Assembly (NCBI GenBank): GCA_963764825.1
Contig: CAVXUA010000016.1
Span: forward strand, 371,063-435,062
From: JAZGGS01 sp963764825
Lineage (GTDB): Bacteria; Bacteroidota; Ignavibacteria; Ignavibacteriales; Ignavibacteriaceae
Direction of reading: 5' to 3'
DNA: 64,000 nt
Below the pieces are notes generated by a model that made no database searches, was not told the DNA's origin, and saw nothing but the letters and a program-made list of their open reading frames with translations. Numbering within the stretch: position 1 is the first letter of the stretch; each line of letters begins with the position of its first letter. Below, piece by piece: positions 48,877-58,443 of the stretch. The position numbers and the translations under genes are program-made.

Positions 48877-51286
48877 TTAATTTCCTCTTAAAGTTGCATT
48901 AAATTTATTTGTAATCAGTGTAATTAAATTCTGAAAATCCTTATCAACTTCATCTTCAGTTAACGTTCTGTTAAAATCGTAATATTCCAGATTGAATGCC
49001 ATACTTTTTTTGTTCTCTTCTATATCACCCTTTTCGAATAAATCGAATAAAGAGACTGATTTTAAGAGCGGAGATGCATTCTTTTTTATAAATGAATTTA
49101 CATTATCGTAGGGAATATTGCTATCGAAGATAAAAGCAAAATCCCTGATTAACCTTTGGAAATTTTAAAGGTACAGAATACTTTTTATTGCCATGCGAAA
49201 TATTACTCAGTTTCATTAAATCAAATTCGAAACAGAATACTTCCTGGTCAATATCAAAATTTTTAAGAACACTGCTTTTTACTTTACCGCCATACCCTAA
49301 AACTGACTTATTCAGGGATTTAGCAAAATTGTACTCGTAAATACTATTTTCTACTTCATTATATGCATCAATTAAAGAATTGTCAAGCGAAATCTTTTTT
49401 AAAAATGAATTTACTAAACCTTTAAGTGCATAAAAATCGTAATTTTTACTTTGTGAGTACCACTTTCTAAAAGTTTTATAACCGGTTATTAACAAAATGA
49501 TGTTGGTTTCTTCTTTAAAATCCTCAAAACTTTTTACTTCGCCGTTGTTAACCAGGTTAAAGATGTTCCCTATTTCGAAGAATGCTAAATCTTTTTCCCC
49601 TCTTTTTATATTGTTCGAAACTATATTAAGAGCACTCGGAACAAGTGATGTTCGCAGAAATGCCATATCGTTACTTTGAGGGTTTGCAATCTTTAATTGG
49701 TTTTCCAGTAATCTTAGCAAATTTTTCCGGCACCAATGGGTTATTAACTATTTCATTCAAACCAATTGCAATGGCTGATGATCTTACATTATCAGTAAAT
49801 TCAGATTCATCTACTTTTTTATCAAGCGTAATAGTTATCTTGGAAATTGTTGGTATGGAATCGTATCCGGCAATCCTTGCAATCTCTTCAATCAGGTCAA
49901 CTTCTCTTTCAATATCAGGTCTGAAGTTGGGAATAACAACTTCCAAAGAATCACCTAAATCTTTAAGAATATTTATTCCAAGCTTTTGTAGAATCCTTGT
50001 TACATCATTTTTATTCACTTCGTAACCGAGGAGCTTAGTAACTCTTGCTAACCTGAGCTTTAATTCCTTGTTATAAATCTTATTAGGATAAACATCTATT
50101 ACACCTTTTACAATTTTTCCATCTCCCAATTCCGCAATAAGTTTTGCAGCTCTTTCTGCCGCATACACCGTGTTTGAAGGATCAGTTCCTCGCTCAAACC
50201 GGTATGATGAATCGGTCGTTAGCATAAGATCTTTAGAAGTTCTTCTAATTGAAGCTGGATTGAAGTAAGCACTTTCAATTAATATATTTTTTGTATCATC
50301 GCTTACTTCAGAATTTTCACCGCCCATAACTCCTGCAACTGCAACTTCGCGTTCACCATCACAAATCATTAAAGTGCCTGGCTTGCAGTTCTCTTTCTTT
50401 AGAATCGAGCGTAGTAAATTTAGTTTTTTCTGAAGTGCTTCTTACAATAATTTTATTCTTACTTAATCTATCAAGATCAAAAGCGTGCAGCGGTTGACCA
50501 ATTTCGTGTAGAACAAAATTCGTAATATCAACCACGTTATTAATTGGTCTTAATCCAATGCTTGTAAGTCTATCCTTTAACCAACCTGGTGATTCTTTTA
50601 TTGTGACATCTAGTAACTACTCGCGCAGAATAACGCGGGCAATTTACTTCATCTTCAATTTCTATTGATGCAAAATCATTTATATCTTTTTCAACTTCTT
50701 TAAACTCAACTTTAGGAATTTTAAGTTCAAGGTTGAATAATGCAGATAGGTCTCTTGCAACACCTATATGCGATAGCGCATCAGGTCTGTTTGGTGTTAT
50801 TGCAATTTCAAGTATAACATCATTTAAACCTAAAGCTTCAGTAATGGATGTCCCCTCTTCAAGATTTTCATCCAGCACCATAATTCCTGAGTGATCATCG
50901 CTAAGCTCTAGTTCATCTTCTGCACAAATCATCCCGTACGATTCCACACCTCTAATCTTTGCCTTTTTTATTTTAAAATTTCCATTTGGAATTGTGGAAC
51001 CGATTGGTGCAAAAACTATTTTTTGTCCGGCTTCAACATTCGATGCGCCGCATATTACTTGCAAATCTTCATTGCCATCTGAAACTGTGCAAACCGTAAG
51101 CTTATCTGCATCGGGATGTTTTTCTTTTGATTTTACATGTCCAACAACAAAATTCTTATACTTTTCATTCTGGTCAAAATATTCTTCAACTTCCAAACCA
51201 GACATAGTAAGCTTTGAAACAATCTCTTCAGTTGAGATGCTTTCCAAATCAACATATTTTTTTAACCAGTTAAGTGAAACTTTCAA
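48877..51286 (-). CDS. pheT: Phenylalanyl-tRNA synthetase beta subunit (four frameshifts)
   Basis: Forms the alpha2-beta2 enzyme with PheS. Domains in order: B1 (MKVSLNWLKKYVD), EMAP-like B2 (VVGHVKSKEKHPDADKLTVC), B3/B4 (GLRPINNVVDITNFVLHEIG, AVAGVMGGENSEVSDDTKNI), B5 (RVTKLLGYEVNKNDV), the class-II-like core, and the C-terminal anticodon-binding end (YDFNRTLTEDEVD, FNATLRGN). Shifts near 50610, 50385, 49695 and 49145 break it. Corrected length about 800. It starts at ATG 51286, 13 bases after pheS. Confidence 0.94.
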
Positions 51287-51299
51287 CTATCATTCTCCA

Positions 51300-52313
51300 T
51301 TAAAACTGATTAAGAAAACGGTAATCATTTTCGAAGAATACACGTATATCATCAATTCCATATTTTAACATTGCAATTCTTTCTATTCCCATTCCAAAAG
51401 CATAACCCGTGTATTTTTCAGAATCGTAATTAACATTATCAAAAACATTAGGATCAACCATACCGCAGCCCAGAATTTCGAGCCAGCCGGTTCCTTTACA
51501 AATCTTACAACCTTTTCCCTTACAGATGAAACAGGTAATATCCATTTCGGCGCTAGGTTCTGTAAACGGGAAAAAGCTTGGTCGAAATCTGTATTTAAGA
51601 TCTTCAGAATAAAATTGTTGTGCGAAAGAAACAAGCGTTCCTTTCAGTTCGGCAAAAGTAACATCCGTATCAACGTAAAGTCCTTCAACCTGGTGGAACA
51701 TACAATAGCTGCGCGCACTTACTGCTTCATTCCTGTAAACCCTGCCAGGCATAATTGCTCTTACAGGTGGCTGCTGGTTTTCCATCACTCTTATCTGCAC
51801 AGGAGATGTGTGAGTTCGCAGAAGAAAATCTTTACTTATAAAAAATGTATCCTGCATATCTCTTGCAGGATGATCGGGCGGGAAATTTAATGCTTCAAAG
51901 TTGTTATGATCCGATTCAAGTTCCGGTCCTTCATAAACTGAAAAGCCCATTCCTTTAAAAATTGATTTTATCTCATCAAGAGTTTGAGTTAAGATGTGCC
52001 TGCTGCCAACGTGAATCTTTTTGCCGGGAAGAGTTAAATCAATTTCGGAACTTGAAGATGATTTGTTACTTTCTAGAGAAGTTTTTACCTGGTTAAATTC
52101 TGCATTAACCTGATTTCGAAGCTCATTAAGATTTTTACCCAATAACGGCTTCTGATCGCTTGATACTGTTTTTAGCTGATCAAAAAGATTTGAAACCAAA
52201 CCGTTTCTGCCAAGATATTTAATCCTTAATTTTTCAAGTTCTTCAGGCGAATTAACTTCGGCAACATCACTTTTAAATTCAGATTTTATTTTTTCTATTT
52301 CTTCAGCCAGCAT
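51300..52313 (-). CDS. pheS: Phenylalanyl-tRNA synthetase alpha subunit
   Basis: Catalytic alpha subunit, 337 residues, intact. N-terminal coiled coil, then the class II motifs: DHPARDMQDTFFI, motif 2 region GRVYRNEAVSARSYCMFHQVEG, ITCFICKGKGCKICKGTGW (Cys-rich insert) and GMGIERIAMLKYGIDDIR. The Cys-x2-Cys pairs suggest a zinc site. Start ATG 52313 lies 21 bases after the T-run of an intrinsic terminator, with no visible Shine-Dalgarno. Confidence 0.96.
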   Translation of the reverse strand: MLAEEIEKIKSEFKSDVAEVNSPEELEKLRIKYLGRNGLVSNLFDQLKTVSSDQKPLLGKNLNELRNQVNAEFNQVKTSLESNKSSSSSEIDLTLPGKKIHVGSRHILTQTLDEIKSIFKGMGFSVYEGPELESDHNNFEALNFPPDHPARDMQDTFFISKDFLLRTHTSPVQIRVMENQQPPVRAIMPGRVYRNEAVSARSYCMFHQVEGLYVDTDVTFAELKGTLVSFAQQFYSEDLKYRFRPSFFPFTEPSAEMDITCFICKGKGCKICKGTGWLEILGCGMVDPNVFDNVNYDSEKYTGYAFGMGIERIAMLKYGIDDIRVFFENDYRFLNQF

Positions 52314-52333
52314 CCCGTACTTTCAGAATATTT

Positions 52334-52382
52334 AAAAAAATACCCTCTTCAAACAGACATATTTGGAAAGTGAAGAGGGTAT
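52334..52382 (-). terminator. Terminator or attenuator between rplT and pheS
   Basis: Read on the minus strand, ATACCCTCTTCA (52382-52371) pairs with TGAAGAGGGTAT (52351-52340), loop 19 bases, then seven T to 52334. The stem is 12 perfect pairs. pheS starts only 21 bases later, leaving no room for a normal promoter after it. Confidence 0.9.
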
Positions 52383-52386
52383 AAAA

Positions 52387-52734
52387 CTATTTTGTAGCAA
52401 ACTTAGCTAATTCTGCAAACACACCAGGATTTTCAACAGCCATGCTTGCAAGTATCTTACGGTTAATAACAACACCTTTTTCCTTTAAGGCATTCATAAA
52501 TTTAGAATAAGTTGTTCCGTTTAATCTTGCGGCTGCATTAATTCTAACAATCCATAATTGTCTGTATGTTCTTTTCTTCAGTTTCCTATCACGGTAAGCA
52601 TGAACTAATCCTTTTTCCAGCGCACCTTTGGCAATAGTATAAACATTGCCACGTGCACCCCAGTAACCTTTAGTCTGCTTTAGAATTTTCTTTCTTCTTT
52701 TTCTAGAAGCTACATTATTACTCGTTTTTGGCAT
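52387..52734 (-). CDS. rplT: Ribosomal protein L20
   Basis: 115-residue large-subunit assembly protein. Typical basic sequence RRKKILKQTKGYWGARGNVY, QLWIVRINAAARLNGTTYSKF and MNALKEKGVVINRKILA. Start ATG 52734 with AAGGAT upstream. Third gene of infC-rpmI-rplT; a strong terminator follows 5 bases after its stop. L20 represses this operon in other bacteria; no obvious leader is visible here. Confidence 0.97.
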   Translation of the reverse strand: MPKTSNNVASRKRRKKILKQTKGYWGARGNVYTIAKGALEKGLVHAYRDRKLKKRTYRQLWIVRINAAARLNGTTYSKFMNALKEKGVVINRKILASMAVENPGVFAELAKFATK

Positions 52735-52752
52735 TTTAATTATCCTTATTCA

Positions 52753-52944
52753 TTATTGAACCATTATAGCTACACGTTTCTGTTCTGATTTTGAAACCAG
52801 TGTTGCGTGCCTGAGATTTCTTTTTCTCTTTGTTGATTTGGATGTTAATATATGAAGTTTATACGCCTTCATCCTTTTTAATTTACCAGATGCTGTTTTC
52901 TTAAATGTTTTAGCAGCACCCCTGTTGCTTTTCATTTTCGGCAT
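52753..52944 (-). CDS. rpmI: Ribosomal protein L35
   Basis: 63-residue basic protein: MPKMKSNRGAAKTFKKTASG, HILTSKSTKRKRNLRHATL. Start ATG 52944. Located 17 bases after infC and 18 before rplT. Confidence 0.96.
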   Translation of the reverse strand: MPKMKSNRGAAKTFKKTASGKLKRMKAYKLHILTSKSTKRKRNLRHATLVSKSEQKRVAIMVQ

Positions 52945-52961
52945 AACTATTTCCTATTTAT

Positions 52962-53495
52962 TTATTTACTTTTTTTCTTCTTTACAGTTGGAACAATAAT
53001 AACGCTCATGTTTCTCCCTTCCATCTTAATAGGGACTTCCACTTTTGAATACTCTTCAGTTTTTTCAATAAATCTATTTAATAAATCTTCACCAAGTTCT
53101 TTATAGGCCATTTCTCTGCCTTTAAATTGAACTGTTGCTTTTACTTTATTACCGTCCTCTAAAAAATTTATTGCATGTTTTGTTTTAAACTCAAAATCGT
53201 GAACATCCGTATTAGGATGAAACCTGATCTCCTTTAATATCGAAACCACCTGATTTTTCTTCTGCAGCTTATCTCTTTTTTGTTGTTCATATCTAAATTT
53301 TCCATAATCAATAACTTTGCAAACCGGGGGTTTTGCTTGTGGGGCAATTTCCACAAGATCACTATCCTTTTCTCTTGCTAATCTTAACGCATCTTCTATT
53401 AAAAATACACCTAATTGCTTTCCATCTAAATCAATCACCCTTACATTCGGAGACTCAATTTCTTCGTTAATTCTAGTCTTGTCTTTTTGAGCGAT
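52962..53495 (-). CDS. infC: Translation initiation factor IF-3, apparent AUC start
   Basis: Prevents premature 50S joining and checks start codons. Family sequence RINEEIESPNVRVIDLDGK, LVEIAPQAKPPVCKVIDYGK, EIRFHPNTDVHDFEFKTKHA and NMSVIIVPTVKKKK. The first ATG-like start would lose the conserved N-terminus. In frame, an ATC codon at 53495-53493 begins MAQKDKTRINEE and is preceded by GAGAGGT about 6 bases upstream. E. coli infC uses the rare AUU for autoregulation, so an AUC start fits the family. Length from there is 177. thrS ends 11 bases upstream. Confidence 0.92.
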   Translation of the reverse strand: MAQKDKTRINEEIESPNVRVIDLDGKQLGVFLIEDALRLAREKDSDLVEIAPQAKPPVCKVIDYGKFRYEQQKRDKLQKKNQVVSILKEIRFHPNTDVHDFEFKTKHAINFLEDGNKVKATVQFKGREMAYKELGEDLLNRFIEKTEEYSKVEVPIKMEGRNMSVIIVPTVKKKKSK

Positions 53496-53506
53496 GAAAT
53501 ACCTCT

Positions 53507-55441
53507 CTAATTTGTTGTAAAATCTTTGTTTTTAATTTGGTTTGTAATATTATCAATAAAATCTGATAAAGCAAAAGAACCCTGATCACCTTTTTTATGC
53601 TCACGAATTGAGATGTTTCCGGCTGTCTGTTCCTTTTCACCAAGGATAAGCATGTAGGGAACTTTGTTTGTTTCCCAATCACGAATTTTATAACCTATTT
53701 TTTCATTTCTCACATCAGTTTCAACCCTGATGTTATGTTTTTTTAACTCATCAGCAACTTTTTTTGCATAATCAATAAAATGCTCCGAAACAGGAATTAC
53801 GGCAACCTGTACGGGAGCAAGCCAAACGGGGAATGCTCCGGCAAAATGTTCAATAAGAACTCCAAAAAATCTTTCTATGGAACCGAGCAATGCACGGTGA
53901 ACCATAAACGGGCGATGTTCTTTTCCATCTTCGCCAATGTAACTCATATCGAAACGTTCTGGCAAATTAAAATCAAATTGCACAGTGCTCATTTGCCATT
54001 CTCGGTTAAGCGCATCTTTTATTTTTATGTCAATCTTTGGTCCGTAGAAAACACCCTCACCCTCATCAACAGTGAAATCAATCTTTTCTCTTACAAGAGC
54101 ATTTCTTAATGATTCAGTTGCTTTGGTCCATAGTTCATCTTCACCGACTGCTTTTTCCGGTTTTGTTGAGAGATAGAAATTCATTTTTTCGAAACCAAAA
54201 GCTTTCCACATTTCTCGGGCAAACCTGATTACTTCAACAATTTCATCTTCTACTTGCTCGTGGGTACAAAAAATATGTGCATCATCCTGTGTAAATCCTC
54301 TTACTCTAAGCAATCCATGAAGTACGCCGCTTTTTTCGTACCGATACACAGTTCCCAGCTCAGCCCAGCGCATTGGAAGTTCGCGGTAAGAACGAAGATG
54401 AGATTTATACATAAGAATGTGAAAAGGACAATTCATCGGTTTAATGAAATAATCCTGCTCATCAACATCCATCCTGGAAAACATTCCCTCTTTATAAAAA
54501 TCGAGGTGACCACTGGTTTCCCATAACCAGCTTTTGCCCATATGCGGAGAATATAAAATTTCGTATCCGCTATCGATGTGGGCTTTGCGCCAATAATCTT
54601 CAATCTCCAAACGAACTCTTGCACCTTTAGGATGCCAGTAAATAAGCCCGGCACCAGCTTCTTCGTGAATGCTGAAAAGATCCAGTTGTTTGCCAAGCTT
54701 TCGATGATCTCTTTTCTTTGCTTCTTCGATCATGTAGAGATGATCATCAAGCATTTTCTTTTTAGGGAAAGAAATACCATAAATTCTCTGGAGCTGTTTA
54801 TTCTTCTCATCACCCCGCCAGTAGGAACCGGAGATGTTTAACAGCTTTATATATTTGATTTTACCGCTAGCAGGAAGATGCGGTCCGCGGCAAAGATCTG
54901 TAAAATTGCCTTCATTATAAATGCTGATTACTTCATCATTTTCATTCATTTCAGAAAGGAGTTCAAGTTTATACTGATCTCCTTTTTCTTTGAAGAATGA
55001 AATAGCAGATTCTTTAGATAACTCTTCTCTAATAAACGATTTGTTTTCCTTAGAGAGTTCAATCATCTTATCTTCTATCTTTTTCAGGTCCTCATCGTGC
55101 AGGGTTGAATTAATATCTATATCGTAATAAAATCCCGCATCTATTGCAGGACCAACACCAAATTTAGCTTCCGGGTAAATTTCCTGAACAGCATGAGCCA
55201 TTAGATGCGAAGTTGAATGCCAGTAAACTTCTTTCCCTTCATTTTCATTAAAAGTTAAAAACTGAATCGTCACATCATCAGTTATCGGTCTGTAAAGATC
55301 ATAAATCGAACCATTAACTTTTGCTGCTAAAGATTCCTTTGCCAGTCTGCCTGAGATAGATTCGGCTATACTGTAAGCAGTAATTCCGCTATCAAACTCT
55401 TTTTGGTTCCCATCCGGGAATGTAATTTTAATTTTATTCAT
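53507..55441 (-). CDS. thrS: Threonyl-tRNA synthetase
   Basis: Charges tRNA-Thr. 644 residues from ATG 55441 (MNKIKITFPDGNQKEF); an upstream in-frame start adds only MCYEI. TGS domain 1-62, editing domain with STSHLMAHAVQEIYPEAKFG, class II core with MNCPFHILMYKSHLRSYREL (zinc Cys), the HIFCTHEQVEDEI segment and MVHRALLGSIERFFGVLIEH, then the anticodon-binding domain (VETDVRNEKIGYKIRDWE). Intact. Preceded after 13 bases by a terminator hairpin behind tRNA-Val. Confidence 0.97.
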   Translation of the reverse strand: MNKIKITFPDGNQKEFDSGITAYSIAESISGRLAKESLAAKVNGSIYDLYRPITDDVTIQFLTFNENEGKEVYWHSTSHLMAHAVQEIYPEAKFGVGPAIDAGFYYDIDINSTLHDEDLKKIEDKMIELSKENKSFIREELSKESAISFFKEKGDQYKLELLSEMNENDEVISIYNEGNFTDLCRGPHLPASGKIKYIKLLNISGSYWRGDEKNKQLQRIYGISFPKKKMLDDHLYMIEEAKKRDHRKLGKQLDLFSIHEEAGAGLIYWHPKGARVRLEIEDYWRKAHIDSGYEILYSPHMGKSWLWETSGHLDFYKEGMFSRMDVDEQDYFIKPMNCPFHILMYKSHLRSYRELPMRWAELGTVYRYEKSGVLHGLLRVRGFTQDDAHIFCTHEQVEDEIVEVIRFAREMWKAFGFEKMNFYLSTKPEKAVGEDELWTKATESLRNALVREKIDFTVDEGEGVFYGPKIDIKIKDALNREWQMSTVQFDFNLPERFDMSYIGEDGKEHRPFMVHRALLGSIERFFGVLIEHFAGAFPVWLAPVQVAVIPVSEHFIDYAKKVADELKKHNIRVETDVRNEKIGYKIRDWETNKVPYMLILGEKEQTAGNISIREHKKGDQGSFALSDFIDNITNQIKNKDFTTN

Positions 55442-55454
55442 AATTTCATAACAC

Positions 55455-55477
55455 AAAAAAATCGGATTAAATCCGAT
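55455..55477 (-). terminator. Terminator or attenuator between tRNA-Val and thrS
   Basis: Read on the minus strand, ATCGGAT (55477-55471) pairs with ATCCGAT (55467-55461) over a 3-base loop, then six T to 55455. The thrS ATG follows 13 bases later. Confidence 0.8.
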
Positions 55478-55500
55478 AGTACTTCCTGCCTAAAACAGAG

Positions 55501-55574
55501 TGGGCTCTAGAGGATTCGAACCTCTGGCCTTCTGCACGTCAAGCAGACGCTCTAACCAACTGAGCTAAGAGCCC
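55501..55574 (-). tRNA. tRNA-Val (GAC)
   Basis: Acceptor GGGCTCT pairs with AGAGCCC. D-arm AGCTCAGTTGGTTAGAGC, anticodon loop TTGACGT with anticodon GAC, T-arm AGAGGTTCGAATCCTCT, discriminator A. No encoded CCA. 74 bases, 20 bases after tRNA-Leu. Confidence 0.96.
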
Positions 55575-55594
55575 GTATTTTAATTCAGCTTTTG

Positions 55595-55680
55595 TACCGA
55601 GGGCCGGACTCGAACCGGCACGGGAACTAATTCCCACTGGATTTTAAGTCCAGTGCGTCTACCAATTCCGCCACCCCGGC
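55595..55680 (-). tRNA. tRNA-Leu (TAA)
   Basis: Class II tRNA of 86 bases: acceptor GCCGGGG pairs with CCTCGGT (two G-U pairs). Anticodon stem CTGGA/TCCAG encloses CTTAAAA with anticodon TAA. Variable arm GGGAATTAGTTCCC and T-arm GCCGGTTCGAGTCCGGC follow. Co-transcribed with tRNA-Val. Confidence 0.96.
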
Positions 55681-56088
55681 AACATTAATTCTTCATTAAT
55701 CTTATAAAGAATTATCCGTTAATTCTACTTTTTACAGCAGGAATTCACTTATTTCTAAAATATTCGATTTTAAGGGTGTAAATATAGATAATCAGTCTTC
55801 ATTTTGCAAGAATCTGTTATTTAATCTAAAGCAAACTAGTTTTAGATAAATTATTCTTAAAGGGTTCTTTGTAACCAGTTGAACTATAAGTTTTTAACAC
55901 TTAATTATCCTTGAAATTGCATCATATTCTCTCTGTTTTGATTTCAACGAATTTTACTAATAATTATTTCGTCTTTCTAAATTAGCCGACTAACAGATTT
56001 AGAGTTGCTAAAGAAACAATGCGGAAGTAAATTTATCATAATAAATTAAAATGTTACTTGCCTGGTTATTCATTAATAGGAGTAAATT
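55681..56088. other. Intergenic region, tRNA-Leu / methylmalonyl-CoA mutase
   Basis: 408 bases, AT-rich, without a credible ORF. It should contain divergent promoters for the tRNA cluster and the mutase. I see no cobalamin-riboswitch core sequence or strong hairpin. A ribosome site AGGAG (56078-56082) precedes the mutase TTG start. Confidence 0.5.
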
Positions 56089-57762
56089 TTGAAAAAGCAA
56101 AATTCAGGTGAAGAAAGCGCTGAATTAAAAAAATGGAAAGAGACTGTTTACAACAAGTTTATAGAAAAAAATCCTGAACGAAAAAAAGAATTTACAACCG
56201 TATCATTTTCACCGGTCGAGGAACTTTATCATCCGAAAAAAGCAGATAAAGAATATTATGAGCAAATCGGGTTTCCAGGTTCCTACCCTTTTACACGCGG
56301 AATAAGACCTTCAATGTACAGGGGACGATTCTGGACAATGAGGCAGTATGCAGGTTTTGGAACTGCAAAAGAATCAAATAATCGTTACAGGTATTTGCTT
56401 GAGCAAGGACAATCCGGTTTATCAGTCGCCTTCGATCTTCCAACTCAAATAGGATATGATAGTGATGACCCAATGGCTCATGGTGAAGTTGGTAAGGTTG
56501 GCGTTGCAATTGATACCCTTGCAGATATGGAAGTTCTTTTTGATCAAATTCCACTTGATAAAGTATCAACATCAATGACTATAAACGCTCCGGCATCTGT
56601 TCTGCTGGCAATGTATATCGCCGTTGCTGAAAAACAGGGAGTATCAAAAGACAAAATCAGCGGTACAATACAAAACGATATTTTAAAAGAATATATCGCC
56701 CGCGGTACTTACATTTTTCCACCAAAGCCATCAATGAGATTGGTTACAAATATTTTTGAATTTTGTACAAAGGAAGTTCCGCGATGGAATACAATTTCAA
56801 TTTCAGGTTACCACATTCGTGAAGCAGGTTCTACTGCAGCTCAGGAAGTTGGATTTACAATAGCTAACGGAATTGCTTATGTTGAAGCGGCATTAAAAGC
56901 AGGATTAGATGTTGATCAATTTGCAAAGCGGTTATCTTTCTTTTTCAATGCTCATAATGATTTGCTTGAAGAAGTGGCAAAATACCGTGCAGCAAGACGG
57001 CTCTGGGCAAAGATTATGAAAGAAAGATTTAAAGCAAAAGATCCGAATTCAATGATGCTCAGGTTTCATACACAAACTGCAGGATCAACATTAACTGCAC
57101 AGCAAGTTGATAACAATATCGCACGTGTTACAATTCAAACTTTAGCCGCTGTGCTTGGTGGAACGCAAAGCTTACATACTAATTCAAGAGATGAAGCGTT
57201 GGCTCTTCCTGCCGAAGATTCGGTTAGGATTGCATTGCGCACACAGCAAATTGTTGCAGAAGAAAGTGGTGTAACAAACACTGCCGATCCCCTTGCAGGT
57301 TCATATTTTATTGAATCTATGACCGACAGGATTGAAGAGGAAGCAATGAATTATATAAAAAAAATTGATGACCTTGGGGGGATGATCGAAGCAATAAATT
57401 CCGGTTTTGTTCAAACTGAAATTCAAAAAGCTGCATATAAATATGAATTAGAGATTGAAGCAAATGAACGGATTATAGTTGGTGTAAATAAATACCAGGT
57501 TGAAGAATCGCAGCCGGAAAATCTTTTAAAGATCGATATGAATGTTCAGAAAGAACAGGTTGATATTCTAAGTAAAATAAAATCGGAGAGAAATAATGAA
57601 GCGGTAAATAAATCATTATCCGAATTGAAAAGTGCAGCTGAAGGTGATGATAATCTTATGCCTTTTATTGTTAACACCGTAAGAGAGTATGCAAGCATTG
57701 GTGAAATATGCAATACTTTAAGAGAAGTATTCGGGGAATATAAGGAACAGGTAACAATATAA
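56089..57762 (+). CDS. Methylmalonyl-CoA mutase large-subunit (catalytic domain only)
   Basis: Catalytic TIM-barrel subunit of the B12-dependent mutase that interconverts methylmalonyl- and succinyl-CoA. 557 residues: PSMYRGRFWTMRQYAGFGTA, SGLSVAFDLPTQIGYDSDD, ISISGYHIREAGSTAAQE, LRFHTQTAGSTLTAQQ and GGTQSLHTNSRDEAL. The C-terminal B12-binding domain (DxHxxG) is absent, so it must pair with a separate small subunit not in this window. Starts at TTG 56089 behind AGGAG. The epimerase follows after 33 bases, so propionyl-CoA metabolism is the likely role; an isobutyryl-CoA-type mutase is the alternative. Confidence 0.92.
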   Translation: MKKQNSGEESAELKKWKETVYNKFIEKNPERKKEFTTVSFSPVEELYHPKKADKEYYEQIGFPGSYPFTRGIRPSMYRGRFWTMRQYAGFGTAKESNNRYRYLLEQGQSGLSVAFDLPTQIGYDSDDPMAHGEVGKVGVAIDTLADMEVLFDQIPLDKVSTSMTINAPASVLLAMYIAVAEKQGVSKDKISGTIQNDILKEYIARGTYIFPPKPSMRLVTNIFEFCTKEVPRWNTISISGYHIREAGSTAAQEVGFTIANGIAYVEAALKAGLDVDQFAKRLSFFFNAHNDLLEEVAKYRAARRLWAKIMKERFKAKDPNSMMLRFHTQTAGSTLTAQQVDNNIARVTIQTLAAVLGGTQSLHTNSRDEALALPAEDSVRIALRTQQIVAEESGVTNTADPLAGSYFIESMTDRIEEEAMNYIKKIDDLGGMIEAINSGFVQTEIQKAAYKYELEIEANERIIVGVNKYQVEESQPENLLKIDMNVQKEQVDILSKIKSERNNEAVNKSLSELKSAAEGDDNLMPFIVNTVREYASIGEICNTLREVFGEYKEQVTI

Positions 57763-57795
57763 TTTTTATAATTAATTTTTTGCAAAGGATTCCAG

Positions 57796-58206
57796 ATGGA
57801 GTTAACTAAAATTGAACATATAGGAATAGCTGTAAAGAATCTAGATGAATCTATTAAGTTTTATGAAGATATACTTGGACTTAAATGTTACAAGATTGAA
57901 GAAGTAAAAGACCAAAAAGTTAAAACAGCATTCTTCCAGGTTGGGCAGACAAAAATTGAATTACTGGAATCCACCGATCCCGAAGGACCAATTGGAAAGT
58001 TTATTCAGAAAAAAGGTGAAGGAATGCATCACATCGCTTTTGCAGTAAATGATATAAATTCATCTCTTGAAGAATTGAAAAAGAATAACATCAAGCTAAT
58101 TGATGAGACAACCCGCAAGGGAGCAGAAGATCTTGATATTGCTTTTCTTCATCCAAAATCTGCTAATGGTGTGCTTATTGAACTTTGCACAAATGTAAAA
58201 GAATAA
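57796..58206 (+). CDS. mce: Methylmalonyl-CoA epimerase
   Basis: Vicinal-oxygen-chelate protein of 136 residues that racemises methylmalonyl-CoA. Metal ligands: His in KIEHIGIAVKN, His in GEGMHHIAFAV and Glu in GVLIELCTN; FFQVGQTKIELLESTDP is family-typical. Start ATG 57796. Downstream of the mutase in a likely two-gene operon. Confidence 0.94.
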   Translation: MELTKIEHIGIAVKNLDESIKFYEDILGLKCYKIEEVKDQKVKTAFFQVGQTKIELLESTDPEGPIGKFIQKKGEGMHHIAFAVNDINSSLEELKKNNIKLIDETTRKGAEDLDIAFLHPKSANGVLIELCTNVKE

Positions 58207-58443
58207 GTAGCAAAACTTCTAAATTTACCTATCAGAAGTACCTAATAAGAAATAATCATTCAGATATTATCAATTAGAAGCCTATATTAGCATCCTTGAA
58301 CGGCATACTTTTTGTTTTATTCTTAAAATCTATAATATTGATAAATTATGTAACAATTTGAACTTAACGTTGCTACACATTAATTTAGTTGAGAAATTAA
58401 TTGAATTATTTGCATCCCACTATTTAACCGAATTGGGGCTAAA

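Noticed and set aside
55455..55477. T-box leader for thrS
   Set aside because: No T-box consensus and no specifier stem; only a short hairpin with T-run is present.
55681..56088. Cobalamin riboswitch upstream of the B12-dependent mutase
   Set aside because: No B12-box-like core or multi-branched GC-rich structure was seen in the AT-rich gap.
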